Shown here: positions 1-8,884 of the stretch, in pieces
Numbering within the stretch: the first letter of the stretch is position 1
Layout of the letters: the number at the start of each line of letters is the position of its first letter
Assembly (NCBI RefSeq): GCF_015234355.1
Contig: NZ_JADGMV010000006.1
Coordinates: 62,001-126,000, forward strand
DNA length: 64,000 bases
Direction: 5' to 3'
From: Psychrobacter sp. NG25
GTDB taxonomy: Bacteria; Pseudomonadota; Gammaproteobacteria; Pseudomonadales; Moraxellaceae
The notes under the pieces: model-generated
The model's database searches: none
What the model was told of the DNA's origin: nothing
The model's input: only the letters and a program-made list of their open reading frames with translations
Translations under genes and position numbers: made by a program

Positions 1-372
1 AAATGAAACACCCAATCCAAAACCAATCTCTACCGTAAGTGGCGCTTCACTACCATTAGGGCTATCAGCGAATAGTGTGCGTAGATTATTGATACCTTCT
101 AAATCACCATCACCGAAACTGTTATTGACCAAATAATCAGCAAATTCTGGAGCGGTCAGTGCCAGTTCGGCATTTTTATTCATGTGCGTACGTCGTTTCA
201 TAAACGTATTGACGATACGAATGTGTTTGCTTTCTTCAGGCGCTATCTCATTACCGATACTGTCATCGATGTCAGTATCAATATTGCTCTCAGTGCTGGT
301 GCTAAGGTTTTTTTGTTCATCAGTAGTACTCGTACTATCGATGTTATCGTTAATATCAGGATGTTGACTCAT
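1..372 (-). CDS. trmB: tRNA (guanine-N7-)-methyltransferase, N-terminal part
   Basis: Partial gene running off the left edge; about 124 N-terminal codons are visible. The start ATG is the complement of 370-372. The first 50 residues are a Ser/Thr/Asp-rich, poorly conserved leader. They are followed by the typical TrmB entry segment ([12 protein letters not shown], residues about 55-66) and by SAM-binding motif I (VEIGFGLG) near residue 116. The family puts the m7G46 methyl group on tRNA using SAM. The catalytic C-terminal half lies outside the window, so the family call rests on the N-terminal pattern and motif I. A 107-bp dispersed repeat begins 93 bp upstream of the start. Confidence 0.8.
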   Translation of the reverse strand, partial: MSQHPDINDNIDSTSTTDEQKNLSTSTESNIDTDIDDSIGNEIAPEESKHIRIVNTFMKRRTHMNKNAELALTAPEFADYLVNNSFGDGDLEGINNLRTLFADSPNGSEAPLTVEIGFGLGVSF

Positions 373-464
373 AGGATTGACAAGACTTAATAAAATGGGT
401 GATGTACGCTTATTATAAGTTAAATCTATACAGCTGTGAACGGACAATGCTTTTTTAATACGCT

Positions 465-571
465 TATGCTCAATCTACCATGGAAGAGTAAAATCATTAA
501 TCTCGTTTGACGTATTGCAGATATATTCGTACTTGGCTGCCTTGTACTTCTTTTACATTGAATCAACTATA
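465..571 (+). repeat. 107-bp dispersed MITE-like element, copy 1
   Basis: Intergenic copy of the dispersed element. The right half, CTCG then CTTGTACTTCTTTTACATTG and ATCAACTATA, closely matches the copy at 62192-62298. The left end is degenerate (TATGCTC instead of TATAGTC). It lies between trmB (minus) and the DUF2628/pilin-like gene (plus) and fills over a third of that gap. It has no coding capacity of its own. Confidence 0.75.
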
Positions 572-671
572 TTTATCGGTCGTTTACTATTCTGTACAGC
601 GGTTTTGGCGTTATCATATAACATGCGTAATGAATTTAAACTTTTCTTTATAGTAAATAGGGCACCTCACT

Positions 672-1601
672 ATGCTATTTATCGAGACAGATTCGCCGCC
701 TCCGTTTTATCAGGATCAGCTGACTGCTGTGAAGCGTAAACAGTTGGATAAATGGTTTATTAGTCATCGTAGCCAGCACTATTATCTCAAGCGCTTTGAG
801 CAGTTTGATGAGCAAGGTTATCTGTCACCAAAATGGCACTGGGCTGCATTTTTTGTGACTTTCCCTTGGCTACTCTATCGCAAGCGCTATATGGATGCCA
901 TTGTATACAGTGTGGCAGGATGGTCTTTTATCCAACTCAACGTGGCATTGGTGCTGGTTGCTTTTGAGTTTGTAGCAATGTCCTATATTCCTGATGCTTA
1001 TCAGATGGCTACGCGTATAGGTATTGCTGCGATAATCTGGCTGTTTTGGTCATCTATGGTTGCACGTTGGACGGACGCGTACTATTACCGTATGGCGCGC
1101 CGTGAAATTGCCGATGTTGTGGAGGACTATCAGCGAGATGAGAATGCGCAGAAAGCTCACTTGCAGAGGGAAGGTGGAGTAAGTCTGTTTGGACTAGGCT
1201 TGGGGTTTGGGTTGTTTGCATTTGCTCTAATGGTGATTAAGGTGCAGTTTTTACCGATTATTGCCAAGCCAAAAGCAAATGAAGTGGTGTTTGATGCCTA
1301 TGATACGGTCAAAACGACCCAAAATCGTGTGGCATTACTTTATCAGCAAACAGGACAGTGCCCAACTAATTTGTCCTTGAATACGGCAACAGAGCAAGTA
1401 AATATCGACATTGATACCACTGCTGCTGGGGTAGCAGAGACTGACTGTGCAGTGATTGCAACGATTCAGAACATCAAGTTTCCGATACGCTATCTGAATG
1501 ATCAGACACTGGTTTTTTATCATGTGCCAGACAGCGATAGTTGGAACTGTATGACGTCGCTAAATAAACGGCAAGCGCCGCAAAGTTGCTTGCCTGAATA
1601 G
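672..1601 (+). CDS. DUF2628-like membrane protein with type IV pilin-like C-terminal domain
   Basis: 309 aa. The N-terminal part resembles DUF2628 inner-membrane proteins: the WAAFFVTFPWLLYRKRYMDA segment near residue 57, then hydrophobic stretches at about 75-100 and 112-130. A third membrane segment lies at about 172-193. The remaining 115 residues look like a type IV pilin globular domain: a conserved Cys in TGQCP, another in ETDCAV, and a terminal pair Cys293 (in WNC) and Cys306 (QSCLPE), spaced like the pilin disulfide loop. There is no prepilin leader, so it is not itself a pilin. Function unknown; a membrane-tethered pilin-fold sensor or adaptor is an inference. The SD is weak, so the start is not certain. 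It converges on the antiporter gene that follows. Confidence 0.75.
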   Translation: MLFIETDSPPPFYQDQLTAVKRKQLDKWFISHRSQHYYLKRFEQFDEQGYLSPKWHWAAFFVTFPWLLYRKRYMDAIVYSVAGWSFIQLNVALVLVAFEFVAMSYIPDAYQMATRIGIAAIIWLFWSSMVARWTDAYYYRMARREIADVVEDYQRDENAQKAHLQREGGVSLFGLGLGFGLFAFALMVIKVQFLPIIAKPKANEVVFDAYDTVKTTQNRVALLYQQTGQCPTNLSLNTATEQVNIDIDTTAAGVAETDCAVIATIQNIKFPIRYLNDQTLVFYHVPDSDSWNCMTSLNKRQAPQSCLPE

Positions 1602-1613
1602 AACGCTACGCTA

Positions 1614-3500
1614 TTATTTTTTAGCGTCTGTGACGATATCGTCTTTTTCATCGACTGGCGTCGCTTGGCTCTTTAGCGCTTCATAAAAATCGGTCAAATC
1701 CATTTTGCGTGCTTTACCAATGTCTTCATCAAATAAGCTCTCAAGCTCTGCCATTGCTGATTGTGCCGATTCGATCATACTGGCTTCATCATCATAAATG
1801 GCTTGCTGACGTTCAATCAAATCATCATCATAATCACGGAAAGTTTGTACCGTTTCACGCGCTTTTTCTGGTGAAATACCGAGCAACTGCAGAGACTCAC
1901 GCGACATATCCAAAGACGACAAATAAGTCTCACGCCATATATGACGCACACCAACTTCACGTAGGCGATAGTAATGCTGACGATCACGTGCTCGCGCTAG
2001 GACAATCACATCTGGATAGTTTTTGCGCAAATATTGAGCGGTCGTGATGGAGCGCTCTAAGTCATCAATAGCGAGAATAAATACACGTGCTTTTTTGATA
2101 CCGGCGGCGCGTAAGATTTCGGGGTTTTTTGGATCGCCATAGTAAACTTGGTTACCGAATTTTCGGACAAAGTCTACGCGATTTGCAGAGCGCTCGATGG
2201 CGGTGAATTCAATATTGTGCATGCGTAACACACGACCGATAATCTGACCAACACGGCCAAATCCGGCGATGATCACCTGGTGCTCATGGTCTGGAATGGA
2301 GTCGTATTCACGGCTTGGTTTGCTCTTAGCAAATAAAGGCTCACCTATCTTTTCTAATAGTAAAAAAGCTAATGGCGTGAGTGCCATAGAGATAGTTACA
2401 ACAAGGTTCAGTGTATTGGCAAGCTCAGGACGCAGGACGTTCTGTGCGGTAGCGACACTAAATAGTACGAAGGCAAATTCACCACCTTGAGCGAGAGTCA
2501 CACCCAGTCTAAGACTGGTTGGCCAGCGATTTCCTAGTACTTTTGCAATCGCTGTAATGACACCAAATTTGATAAACATCAAGCCCATCGCACAACCGAT
2601 GATAAAGATAGGCTCGGCTAATATAAGTTTGACGTCGGTTAGCATCCCAACAGACATAAAGAACAAGCCTAACAGCAGCCCTTTAAAAGGCTCAATACTG
2701 GCTTCTAGCTCATGGCGATACTCTGAATCCGCTAGCAATACACCAGTTAAGAATGCACCTAAAGCCATCGATAGACCAATTTGCCCCATCAAAATAGACA
2801 CACCCATTACGATGAATAGTGCGACTGCCGTTAACAGTTCCGACGCGCCACTTGATGCCACGAATTTAAAGAATGGTCGAACAACATAGCGACTGGCAAA
2901 AATGAGTCCAGCAAATACGGCAAATACCTTACCAAAATAAATCAAATCATAGCTTTGCTCGCGCACCCCTGATAAAAACGGAATGACGGCTAGTAAAGGA
3001 ATAACGGCAATATCTTGGAATAATAAGATCGTAAAAGCTTCTCGACCATGGGTACTCGCAAGCTGCTGTTTTTCAGTCAATATCTGTAATACAAATGCAG
3101 TAGAAGATAGTGCAAGGCCAAAGCCTACGATAAAAGCAGTATCCAATTGTAAGGAGAAGAAATGATGTAAAAGTAACATCAGTAGCGTGCCGGTCAGGCC
3201 GACTTGCAAGCCACCGAGTACAAATATGGAGCGCCGTAATGCCCATAGTCGTGAAGGCTGAAGCTCAAGACCAATGATGAATAGCAGCATCACCACGCCA
3301 AACTCAGAAAAGTGTAATAAGCTCTCAGCGTCGCCCGCTACATCTAAGCCGCTAGGGCCTAATATCAGACCTGTGATGAGATAACCTAAAACCGTCGCAA
3401 TGCCAAATCGTTTACCAAGGGGTACAAAGAGCAGTGCTGCTCCTAAGAAGATTGTAGCTTGTAACATTAAATTTGGTGAGCCGGCGGCGGCAGCAAGCAT
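1614..3500 (-). CDS. monovalent cation:proton antiporter, KefB/KefC type (CPA2)
   Basis: 628 aa. The N-terminal 380 residues form a 12-13 helix CPA2 exchanger domain with characteristic stretches GYLITGLILGPSGL and FGVVMLLFIIGLEL. From about residue 405 a TrkA-N (KTN) Rossmann domain begins with VIIAGFGRVGQ and YYGDPKNPEIL. A charged tail of about 90 residues follows. The family exports K+ in exchange for H+, often gated by nucleotides or glutathione adducts. Whether this is a true KefB or KefC cannot be told from sequence, and no KefF/KefG partner is next to it. The start has an AAGGAT SD about 6 bases upstream. It is first of the minus-strand block's distal genes and is 77 bp from the next gene. 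Confidence 0.9.
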   Translation of the reverse strand: MLAAAAGSPNLMLQATIFLGAALLFVPLGKRFGIATVLGYLITGLILGPSGLDVAGDAESLLHFSEFGVVMLLFIIGLELQPSRLWALRRSIFVLGGLQVGLTGTLLMLLLHHFFSLQLDTAFIVGFGLALSSTAFVLQILTEKQQLASTHGREAFTILLFQDIAVIPLLAVIPFLSGVREQSYDLIYFGKVFAVFAGLIFASRYVVRPFFKFVASSGASELLTAVALFIVMGVSILMGQIGLSMALGAFLTGVLLADSEYRHELEASIEPFKGLLLGLFFMSVGMLTDVKLILAEPIFIIGCAMGLMFIKFGVITAIAKVLGNRWPTSLRLGVTLAQGGEFAFVLFSVATAQNVLRPELANTLNLVVTISMALTPLAFLLLEKIGEPLFAKSKPSREYDSIPDHEHQVIIAGFGRVGQIIGRVLRMHNIEFTAIERSANRVDFVRKFGNQVYYGDPKNPEILRAAGIKKARVFILAIDDLERSITTAQYLRKNYPDVIVLARARDRQHYYRLREVGVRHIWRETYLSSLDMSRESLQLLGISPEKARETVQTFRDYDDDLIERQQAIYDDEASMIESAQSAMAELESLFDEDIGKARKMDLTDFYEALKSQATPVDEKDDIVTDAKK

Positions 3501-3577
3501 CTGATATCCTTAAGATATGGTAATAAGACAAACAATATAAAGTGGCTATGGTGAAAATAACATAGCGTCAACGTAGG

Positions 3578-4282
3578 TTATTTTTTACGGTAAATCTTCC
3601 AAATGCCATTATCGGCAAGCGGATTGTTATAAGCGTCATTACGGCGCTTACGTGGAGTCTGTCTGCTATCGACTATTTTGAAGTCGGGTAAAGCATGGAC
3701 GATGAGTCCAGTACGATAAAAGCGTACCCGTTCGGGTTCTAGCATCTCACCTTTATTATCACGGCAAAATACATAAGCGCGTAGGTCAATAAACTCACGA
3801 TGTGCAACCAAACGTGCCTCATCATCGTTATCGAATACTGCTGACATACGTGTAATTTCATCAGCACTATAATCACCGCATTTATCCGTCAGCGCACCTA
3901 CTGAACCAAAGCTTTTGGATTCTTTGGCACGAGTCTTAGTTAAATGTAGACGTTGAACGTGATAGATAAACTGTGGAATCTCAAGGCTGGCTGGTAGCGG
4001 TAGATAGTCGGGTGGTAGATTGGCTGCAGGGTAAAATGCCATCGCGCGCTCAAGTATCGTTTGCCAGCGTTGTTGGTAGGCTTGGACTTCTGCCAAGTTG
4101 CCTTCATAGATAGGCATGTCACGAATTTGGCGCAAAATATCAGGTGGAAATTGCTCATCACGAAAGCTCGCAATATCTTCTTGCAGCGTTGATAGCAAAA
4201 CTTTGGCGTGTTTTTTGCCATCTTTTGAAGTGGGATCGTCGATATAGTCAGGGGCGACAAAGGGCGCTGAGCGTCTAGACAT
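3578..4282 (-). CDS. conserved hypothetical protein, soluble
   Basis: 234 aa with no signal peptide or membrane segment. I do not recognise a domain. It is rich in charged and aromatic residues, has a Pro-rich stretch NLPPDYLPLPASLEIP near residue 90, and ends in basic residues (WKIYRKK). It sits 77 bp upstream of the antiporter gene on the same strand, so co-transcription is possible. Codon use and composition look like the core genome. A GAAGAT sequence before the ATG may act as the SD. Function unknown. Confidence 0.7.
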   Translation of the reverse strand: MSRRSAPFVAPDYIDDPTSKDGKKHAKVLLSTLQEDIASFRDEQFPPDILRQIRDMPIYEGNLAEVQAYQQRWQTILERAMAFYPAANLPPDYLPLPASLEIPQFIYHVQRLHLTKTRAKESKSFGSVGALTDKCGDYSADEITRMSAVFDNDDEARLVAHREFIDLRAYVFCRDNKGEMLEPERVRFYRTGLIVHALPDFKIVDSRQTPRKRRNDAYNNPLADNGIWKIYRKK

Positions 4283-4491
4283 AATTGTATATCTTCAATA
4301 GATCGTGAATAAGTTTTTTAAGTCTTAAGTATACAGAATTTCTATTAAAAATATGGCAACGAGATTCAATTTTTAATTATTTGTGACATGCCATTACATT
4401 GATAGAAACTAGTGTGACATGAATTTGAGGTTTTTGATTTGTTAATATTTACTTATTTTATATTCATTTGCTTGTTATAAATGGATCATAG

Positions 4492-5643
4492 TCAATGGTT
4501 ATGTCCAATGTGACTATTATTATCAGTTGCTTGTTCGGAAATATCACAGACCAACGCATCGCTATGTGACTTAGTCTGCGGGTGCGATGAGCTTTCGACT
4601 TGGATGGTAGCGTGATGTATGCCAAGTGTGAGCAAGCGTTGTTCTAAATTGGCAATCAATAGGCTTGATTCGTGAATATTCATCTCACCATCGACGACGA
4701 CATGACAAGATAAGGCATTGAGACCACTGGTAATACTCCAAACATGCAGATCATGGACTTTTTGTACCTGTGGATGGGCAATCAACGTTTGCTCAACGGT
4801 TATTAATGCTATCCCTGTTGGCGTACCTTCCATCAAGATATGTACAGAGTCACGGACAACGCGGTAACCACTAAAGAGAATCAGAATAGCAACGATGATT
4901 GACGCTGCCGCATCTGCCCATACCCAACCAAAACTCATCATCAATAGCGCTGCAATAATCGCAGCCACTGACCCCATTAAATCACTCAATACGTGTAAGT
5001 AAGCACTTTGCATATTAAGATTAACGGGTTCTTTCGTATCAGTTGTATTGTTTATTGCTTTGGTGTCATTCTCCTCGTAGCTATGACCATGTGCCTTTCC
5101 ACGATTGCTACCTCGGTGCATCAGCCATGCGACCAAAATATTTACAAGCATACCGATAGTTGCGATGATGAGCATGCCCTGAGTAGCGATTTCAGGAGGG
5201 GCGTTAAAGCGTTTAATCGCTTCATAAAAAATCATTAACGCAATAATAATGAGCGTAGCACCATTGACGGTAGCGACCAATATCTCAAAACGTTTATAGC
5301 CAAAAGTCTTTTGATGAGTGGCTGCTCTTTCGCCAATTTTGAAGGCCATTAAGGTGGCGCCAAGTGCGATTGCATCACTGAGCATGTGACCCGCATCTGA
5401 TAATAGTGCCAAACTGCCAGTTAGCCAGCCGCCAATGGCCTCAACGAACATGTAGCCAGTGATGATAATAAAGCTAAACAGTAATGTGCGTTGATAGCCT
5501 TTGGTATCTTGCGGTGAGGCTGACTGCTCTAAGTGTGTATCATGATCATGAGAGTTTTGCTCATCATGCTGATGTTCGGGAGTATCAGTAGCACTCTGAT
5601 GCGTATCATGGGTTGCATTAGCCTTTGAATCTTCTGTAGTCAT
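4492..5643 (-). CDS. cation diffusion facilitator (CDF) family metal exporter, CzcD/ZitB-like
   Basis: 383 aa from the chosen start. It has six predicted membrane helices. Helix II carries LLSDAGHMLSDAIAL and helix V carries HVLSDLMGSVAA; the His/Asp residues of these helices form the Zn/Cd transport site in CDF proteins. His-rich stretches (N-terminal HQHDEQNSHDHDTH, a loop with KAHGHSY, and the C-terminal HIGHNH) suggest metal buffering. A cytoplasmic ferredoxin-like C-terminal domain follows helix VI. Family role: Zn2+/Co2+/Cd2+ efflux driven by the proton gradient. An in-frame ATG eight codons upstream (5667) lacks an SD, whereas this ATG has GAGG six bases upstream, so I prefer it. Confidence 0.88.
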   Translation of the reverse strand: MTTEDSKANATHDTHQSATDTPEHQHDEQNSHDHDTHLEQSASPQDTKGYQRTLLFSFIIITGYMFVEAIGGWLTGSLALLSDAGHMLSDAIALGATLMAFKIGERAATHQKTFGYKRFEILVATVNGATLIIIALMIFYEAIKRFNAPPEIATQGMLIIATIGMLVNILVAWLMHRGSNRGKAHGHSYEENDTKAINNTTDTKEPVNLNMQSAYLHVLSDLMGSVAAIIAALLMMSFGWVWADAAASIIVAILILFSGYRVVRDSVHILMEGTPTGIALITVEQTLIAHPQVQKVHDLHVWSITSGLNALSCHVVVDGEMNIHESSLLIANLEQRLLTLGIHHATIQVESSSHPQTKSHSDALVCDISEQATDNNSHIGHNH

Positions 5644-5727
5644 AACAAGCCTCAAATTCTCTGACATTGAATTCGATCGTCAATGTTTGCTCTACATAGT
5701 TTGCGATAGGTGCTTAAGGTATTTAGG

Positions 5728-8025
5728 TTACCAACCAACTGGGTCAATGTCTAAGGTCAGCTTAAGGTACTTCGCATTTGGCAAGGCAAGTACTGGCTCC
5801 CACCATTGATTAAGTACATGGTGTAATTGCCGTCTATCCTTGGCTAAGAGCAGTAGTTGCGCATGGTAACGACTATTCTTTTTACTCATTGGTGCATCGA
5901 TAGGACCAAGCACAGCAAGGTTATGTGCATTCGGTAGAATACTAATGGCATCTTTTAGCGCTTGAGTGGTGGCGGTAAGTGTCTTACCTTCACAGCGTAT
6001 CAATGCAGCGTGAGTATGAGGCGGCAACCCCATCATTTTGCGCTCTTGTAGTAGTTCGCGCGCAAATGATAAATATCCATCCTTCACGAGCTTTAATAAT
6101 AGCTCATTATCTGGTTGCAGTGTTTGAATCAGTACTTGCCCAGATTTATCACCTCGTCCAGCGCGCCCAGCCACCTGAATCATGAGCTGTGCAGTGTGCT
6201 CAGGTGAGCGAAAATCTGCTGATAAAAAGCCACGATCAGCGTTAGGCAAACAGACCAGTGTGACGTTGGGAAAGTGATGGCCTTTTGCGACCATTTGTGT
6301 GCCGACTAATATAGTAGGAGTGCCTTCGTTGATACGCTGGTAGATATTTTCCCAGCTGTCTTTACGTCTTGTGGTATCACGGTCTATCTGAATAATAGGG
6401 TACAGCTCTTTACTGGTTTGCGGATTGGCAAAAATAGCATGTAGGTTTTCGCTGAGCCTCGTAGTTCCCATACCCTTGGCATCCAAATTTTGACTACCGC
6501 AATCAGGACACACAGTAGGAATATAGGATTGCCAGTCGCAATGGTGACATTTTAAATAAGAGTTGCTGACGTAAGTGTTATGTTGAGACTGACTATTATA
6601 ATGAACAGTTAAATGAGCATCACAGCGCGGACAGTCGGCCTGCCAACCGCAAGCCTCGCATAATAATACAGGCGCATAGCCACGACGGTTTAAGAATATC
6701 AACACCTGATTGCCCGCTTCTAGTGTTTTTCGTATCGCCCCAATTAATGCATCCGTTAAGCCTGTATCGTAGCGCGCGCCATCGTCTTGTGCTTGCTGAT
6801 GGGTGCTTTGCAGGCGTGCATCGATGAGTTGCATGGTGGCAGGCTTGGCATTGCCAGGACGAGTGAGCAATTGACACTCTACAAGTTTGCCATCATCGAC
6901 CAATTTTAGATGTTCAAGAGAAGGGGTGGCTGTACCTAGCACCACTGGGATGTTGGCTTGTAGCCCACGATATAGTGCAACGTCAGCGGCATGATAACGT
7001 AGTGTGTCTTGTTGTTTGTAGGAACCATCATGTGCCTCATCAACGACAATTAATCCCAAGTTTGCAAAGGGGTATAGTACTGATGAGCGTGTACCAATGA
7101 TGATTTGTGCATGCCCCGTGCGACAGTCTTGCCACCCTTGTAAACGATGGGTATTGTTCATCCCTGAGTGTAGCAAAACAATATGTGCAGCAAATCGACT
7201 GGCGAATCGTTCACGTGTCTGCGGCGTCAATCCAATCTCGGGCACCAAAATCAAGATTTGCTTGCCAGCTTCTAGTACTGCCTGCATCGCTTGTAGATAG
7301 ACTTCGGTCTTACCGCTACCAGTAATACCGTTTAGCAAAAATCCTGTATAGCAGCCAGATTCATGTGCAGCGATGATGGCTTCAACAGCAAGCTTTTGCT
7401 CATCATTGAGATCAAGTGGCATTTTTGCAAGTTTGACAGGCGCAGGTGCTTGCTTTGGCTCAATGTAGCGCTCGATAAGTCCTTTTTCTTCCAACGTTTT
7501 CAAGAATGCTCTTTGCATACCCTCTAATAACAGTACATCTTCACTTGCGCCGCGCTCGCCATGCAGCTTGAGCATATCAAATTGCTGCTTCTGCTTTTTT
7601 GCATTGGTATGAAAGTCATCGTCAGTGATATTGGGCAGAATTCGCCAGTGCGTAATCAGCAGATCTAACGGCTTACCCTGACGAACAAGGGTTGGTAAGA
7701 TAACTGCTAGAACGTCACCGAGGGGGTAGTGATAATAACGCGATAGCCAAGAAGCGAGCTTTAGCATTCGCTCGTCTAAAATAGGCTCAGCATCCAAGCA
7801 GCGATTGATAGGCTTGAGCTTATTGAGTGGCACGCTACTATTGGCTTCGGAGATATGAGCAACGACGATACCGATTAGAGTCTGGCGACCGAATGATACC
7901 TCGACCCGGCTACCAATAGGCGGTATGGGTATGGCAATCGTATTTGGCAAAGCATGCACATTTGCTGGTAGGCTATAGTCAAATACCCGATAAAGGGGCA
8001 CGGGCAGAGCAACTTGTACCAACAT
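5728..8025 (-). CDS. priA: primosomal protein N' (replication restart helicase)
   Basis: 765 aa, close to the usual PriA size. In order: an N-terminal 3'-end binding domain (1-110), a helicase core with Walker A GITGSGKTEVY near residue 235 and DEAH box VVDEAHDGSYKQQ near 328, and a zinc-binding insert with eight Cys (CEACGW, CPRC, CHHCDW, CPDCG) at about 458-511. Helicase motifs V and VI follow (VGTQMVAKGHHFP and QVAGRAGRG). It unwinds at stalled forks and reloads the DnaB helicase for restart. All key motifs are intact. A perfect 27-bp palindrome lies upstream, between this gene and ridA. Confidence 0.96.
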   Translation of the reverse strand: MLVQVALPVPLYRVFDYSLPANVHALPNTIAIPIPPIGSRVEVSFGRQTLIGIVVAHISEANSSVPLNKLKPINRCLDAEPILDERMLKLASWLSRYYHYPLGDVLAVILPTLVRQGKPLDLLITHWRILPNITDDDFHTNAKKQKQQFDMLKLHGERGASEDVLLLEGMQRAFLKTLEEKGLIERYIEPKQAPAPVKLAKMPLDLNDEQKLAVEAIIAAHESGCYTGFLLNGITGSGKTEVYLQAMQAVLEAGKQILILVPEIGLTPQTRERFASRFAAHIVLLHSGMNNTHRLQGWQDCRTGHAQIIIGTRSSVLYPFANLGLIVVDEAHDGSYKQQDTLRYHAADVALYRGLQANIPVVLGTATPSLEHLKLVDDGKLVECQLLTRPGNAKPATMQLIDARLQSTHQQAQDDGARYDTGLTDALIGAIRKTLEAGNQVLIFLNRRGYAPVLLCEACGWQADCPRCDAHLTVHYNSQSQHNTYVSNSYLKCHHCDWQSYIPTVCPDCGSQNLDAKGMGTTRLSENLHAIFANPQTSKELYPIIQIDRDTTRRKDSWENIYQRINEGTPTILVGTQMVAKGHHFPNVTLVCLPNADRGFLSADFRSPEHTAQLMIQVAGRAGRGDKSGQVLIQTLQPDNELLLKLVKDGYLSFARELLQERKMMGLPPHTHAALIRCEGKTLTATTQALKDAISILPNAHNLAVLGPIDAPMSKKNSRYHAQLLLLAKDRRQLHHVLNQWWEPVLALPNAKYLKLTLDIDPVGW

Positions 8026-8076
8026 AAAAGGCTTCGCAGTTTGATAAGATTGATGTAAAAAAAGAGCCAGAGACTA

Positions 8077-8103
8077 ATAAGCTTAGCATGATGCTAAGCT
8101 TAT
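8077..8103. repeat. perfect 27-bp palindrome between ridA and priA
   Basis: The two 13-bp arms ATAAGCTTAGCAT and ATGCTAAGCTTAT are exact reverse complements around one central base. It lies 63 bp downstream of the ridA stop and 51 bp upstream of the priA start, both on the minus strand. Neither flank has a T-run, so it is a poor intrinsic terminator by the usual rule. It could be an RNA-stabilising hairpin at the ridA 3' end or an operator. Confidence 0.6.
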
Positions 8104-8166
8104 ATTGGTTCAATATACAATATTTTATTTAAGCAGAGTCACCATTAAAATTAGTAACTGTCAAAA

Positions 8167-8547
8167 CTAGTCAATATATAGAATAGACTCAATCTCAACC
8201 ACGCCACCTTTAGGTAATGCTGCTACCTGAACTGCTGCACGGGCAGGGTATGGTTCGCTTAAATTGGCAACAAATACTTCGTTTAAAACAGCAAAATCAC
8301 TCAAATCAGTTAACGACACGTTGAACTTAACCACATCATTCAAACTGCCGCCAGCAGCTTCACAGATGGCTTTGATATTTTCAAATACTTGCTCTGCTTG
8401 TGCTTTAAAACCTTCTCTTAACTCCATCGTATCAGGATCAAAACCTAATTGACCTGAAATATAAACAGTATTGCCGACTTTTACGGCTTGTGAGTAAGTA
8501 CCAACAGCGGCAGGGGCTTTATCAGTTTGGATAGTTTGACGAGTCAT
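8167..8547 (-). CDS. ridA: RidA family reactive intermediate/imine deaminase
   Basis: 126 aa, the standard length of the YjgF/YER057c/UK114 fold. Family signatures are present: AVGTYSQAVKVGNTVYISGQ near the N terminus and YPARAAVQV near residue 100. The latter contains the Arg that binds the substrate carboxylate in RidA enzymes. The enzyme hydrolyses 2-aminoacrylate and related enamines from PLP enzymes, protecting the cell. The start has AAGGA a short distance upstream. It lies downstream of spoT with a 337-bp gap, so it probably has its own promoter. Confidence 0.94.
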   Translation of the reverse strand: MTRQTIQTDKAPAAVGTYSQAVKVGNTVYISGQLGFDPDTMELREGFKAQAEQVFENIKAICEAAGGSLNDVVKFNVSLTDLSDFAVLNEVFVANLSEPYPARAAVQVAALPKGGVVEIESILYID

Positions 8548-8884
8548 ATTATGTCCTTTTTATGCTTTTTTGGTTTGGTTAATAGTGGCGTTTCATCATC
8601 TTGTAGATTTCAGTACAAATGACGATATGCCTTAATTGTAGGTGCTAAGAATCAAGTAAAACAGTTTATCATTATTTGAGAGTTTTCTAAAATTGCTGAA
8701 TAAAAAATCCAGTGTTTTCTTAAGCAAGCGTTAATGATAAGCCATCGCTCTAATATTCAATTCAATATACTTTAGAAACAACTTAGAGAAGATTGATCTA
8801 GAAATAGTAAAGGCTAGCACAGGTACTACGAATAGTAGACTGAGCGAGCCTGATGCTGTATCTGATTTATATCAATTGACTATA
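8548..8884. other. intergenic region between spoT and ridA
   Basis: 337 bp upstream of ridA and downstream of spoT. It is AT-rich and must hold the ridA promoter. I see no strong terminator hairpin, no repeat copy and no convincing small ORF in it. Confidence 0.5.

Noticed and set aside
515..739. 74-codon frame across the first repeat copy and the start of the pilin-like gene
   Set aside because: Covers repeat sequence and another frame of a real gene.
4380..4420. Two TGTGACATG words upstream of the 234-aa gene
   Set aside because: Only nine bases, 30-odd bp apart; could be chance, no further structure.
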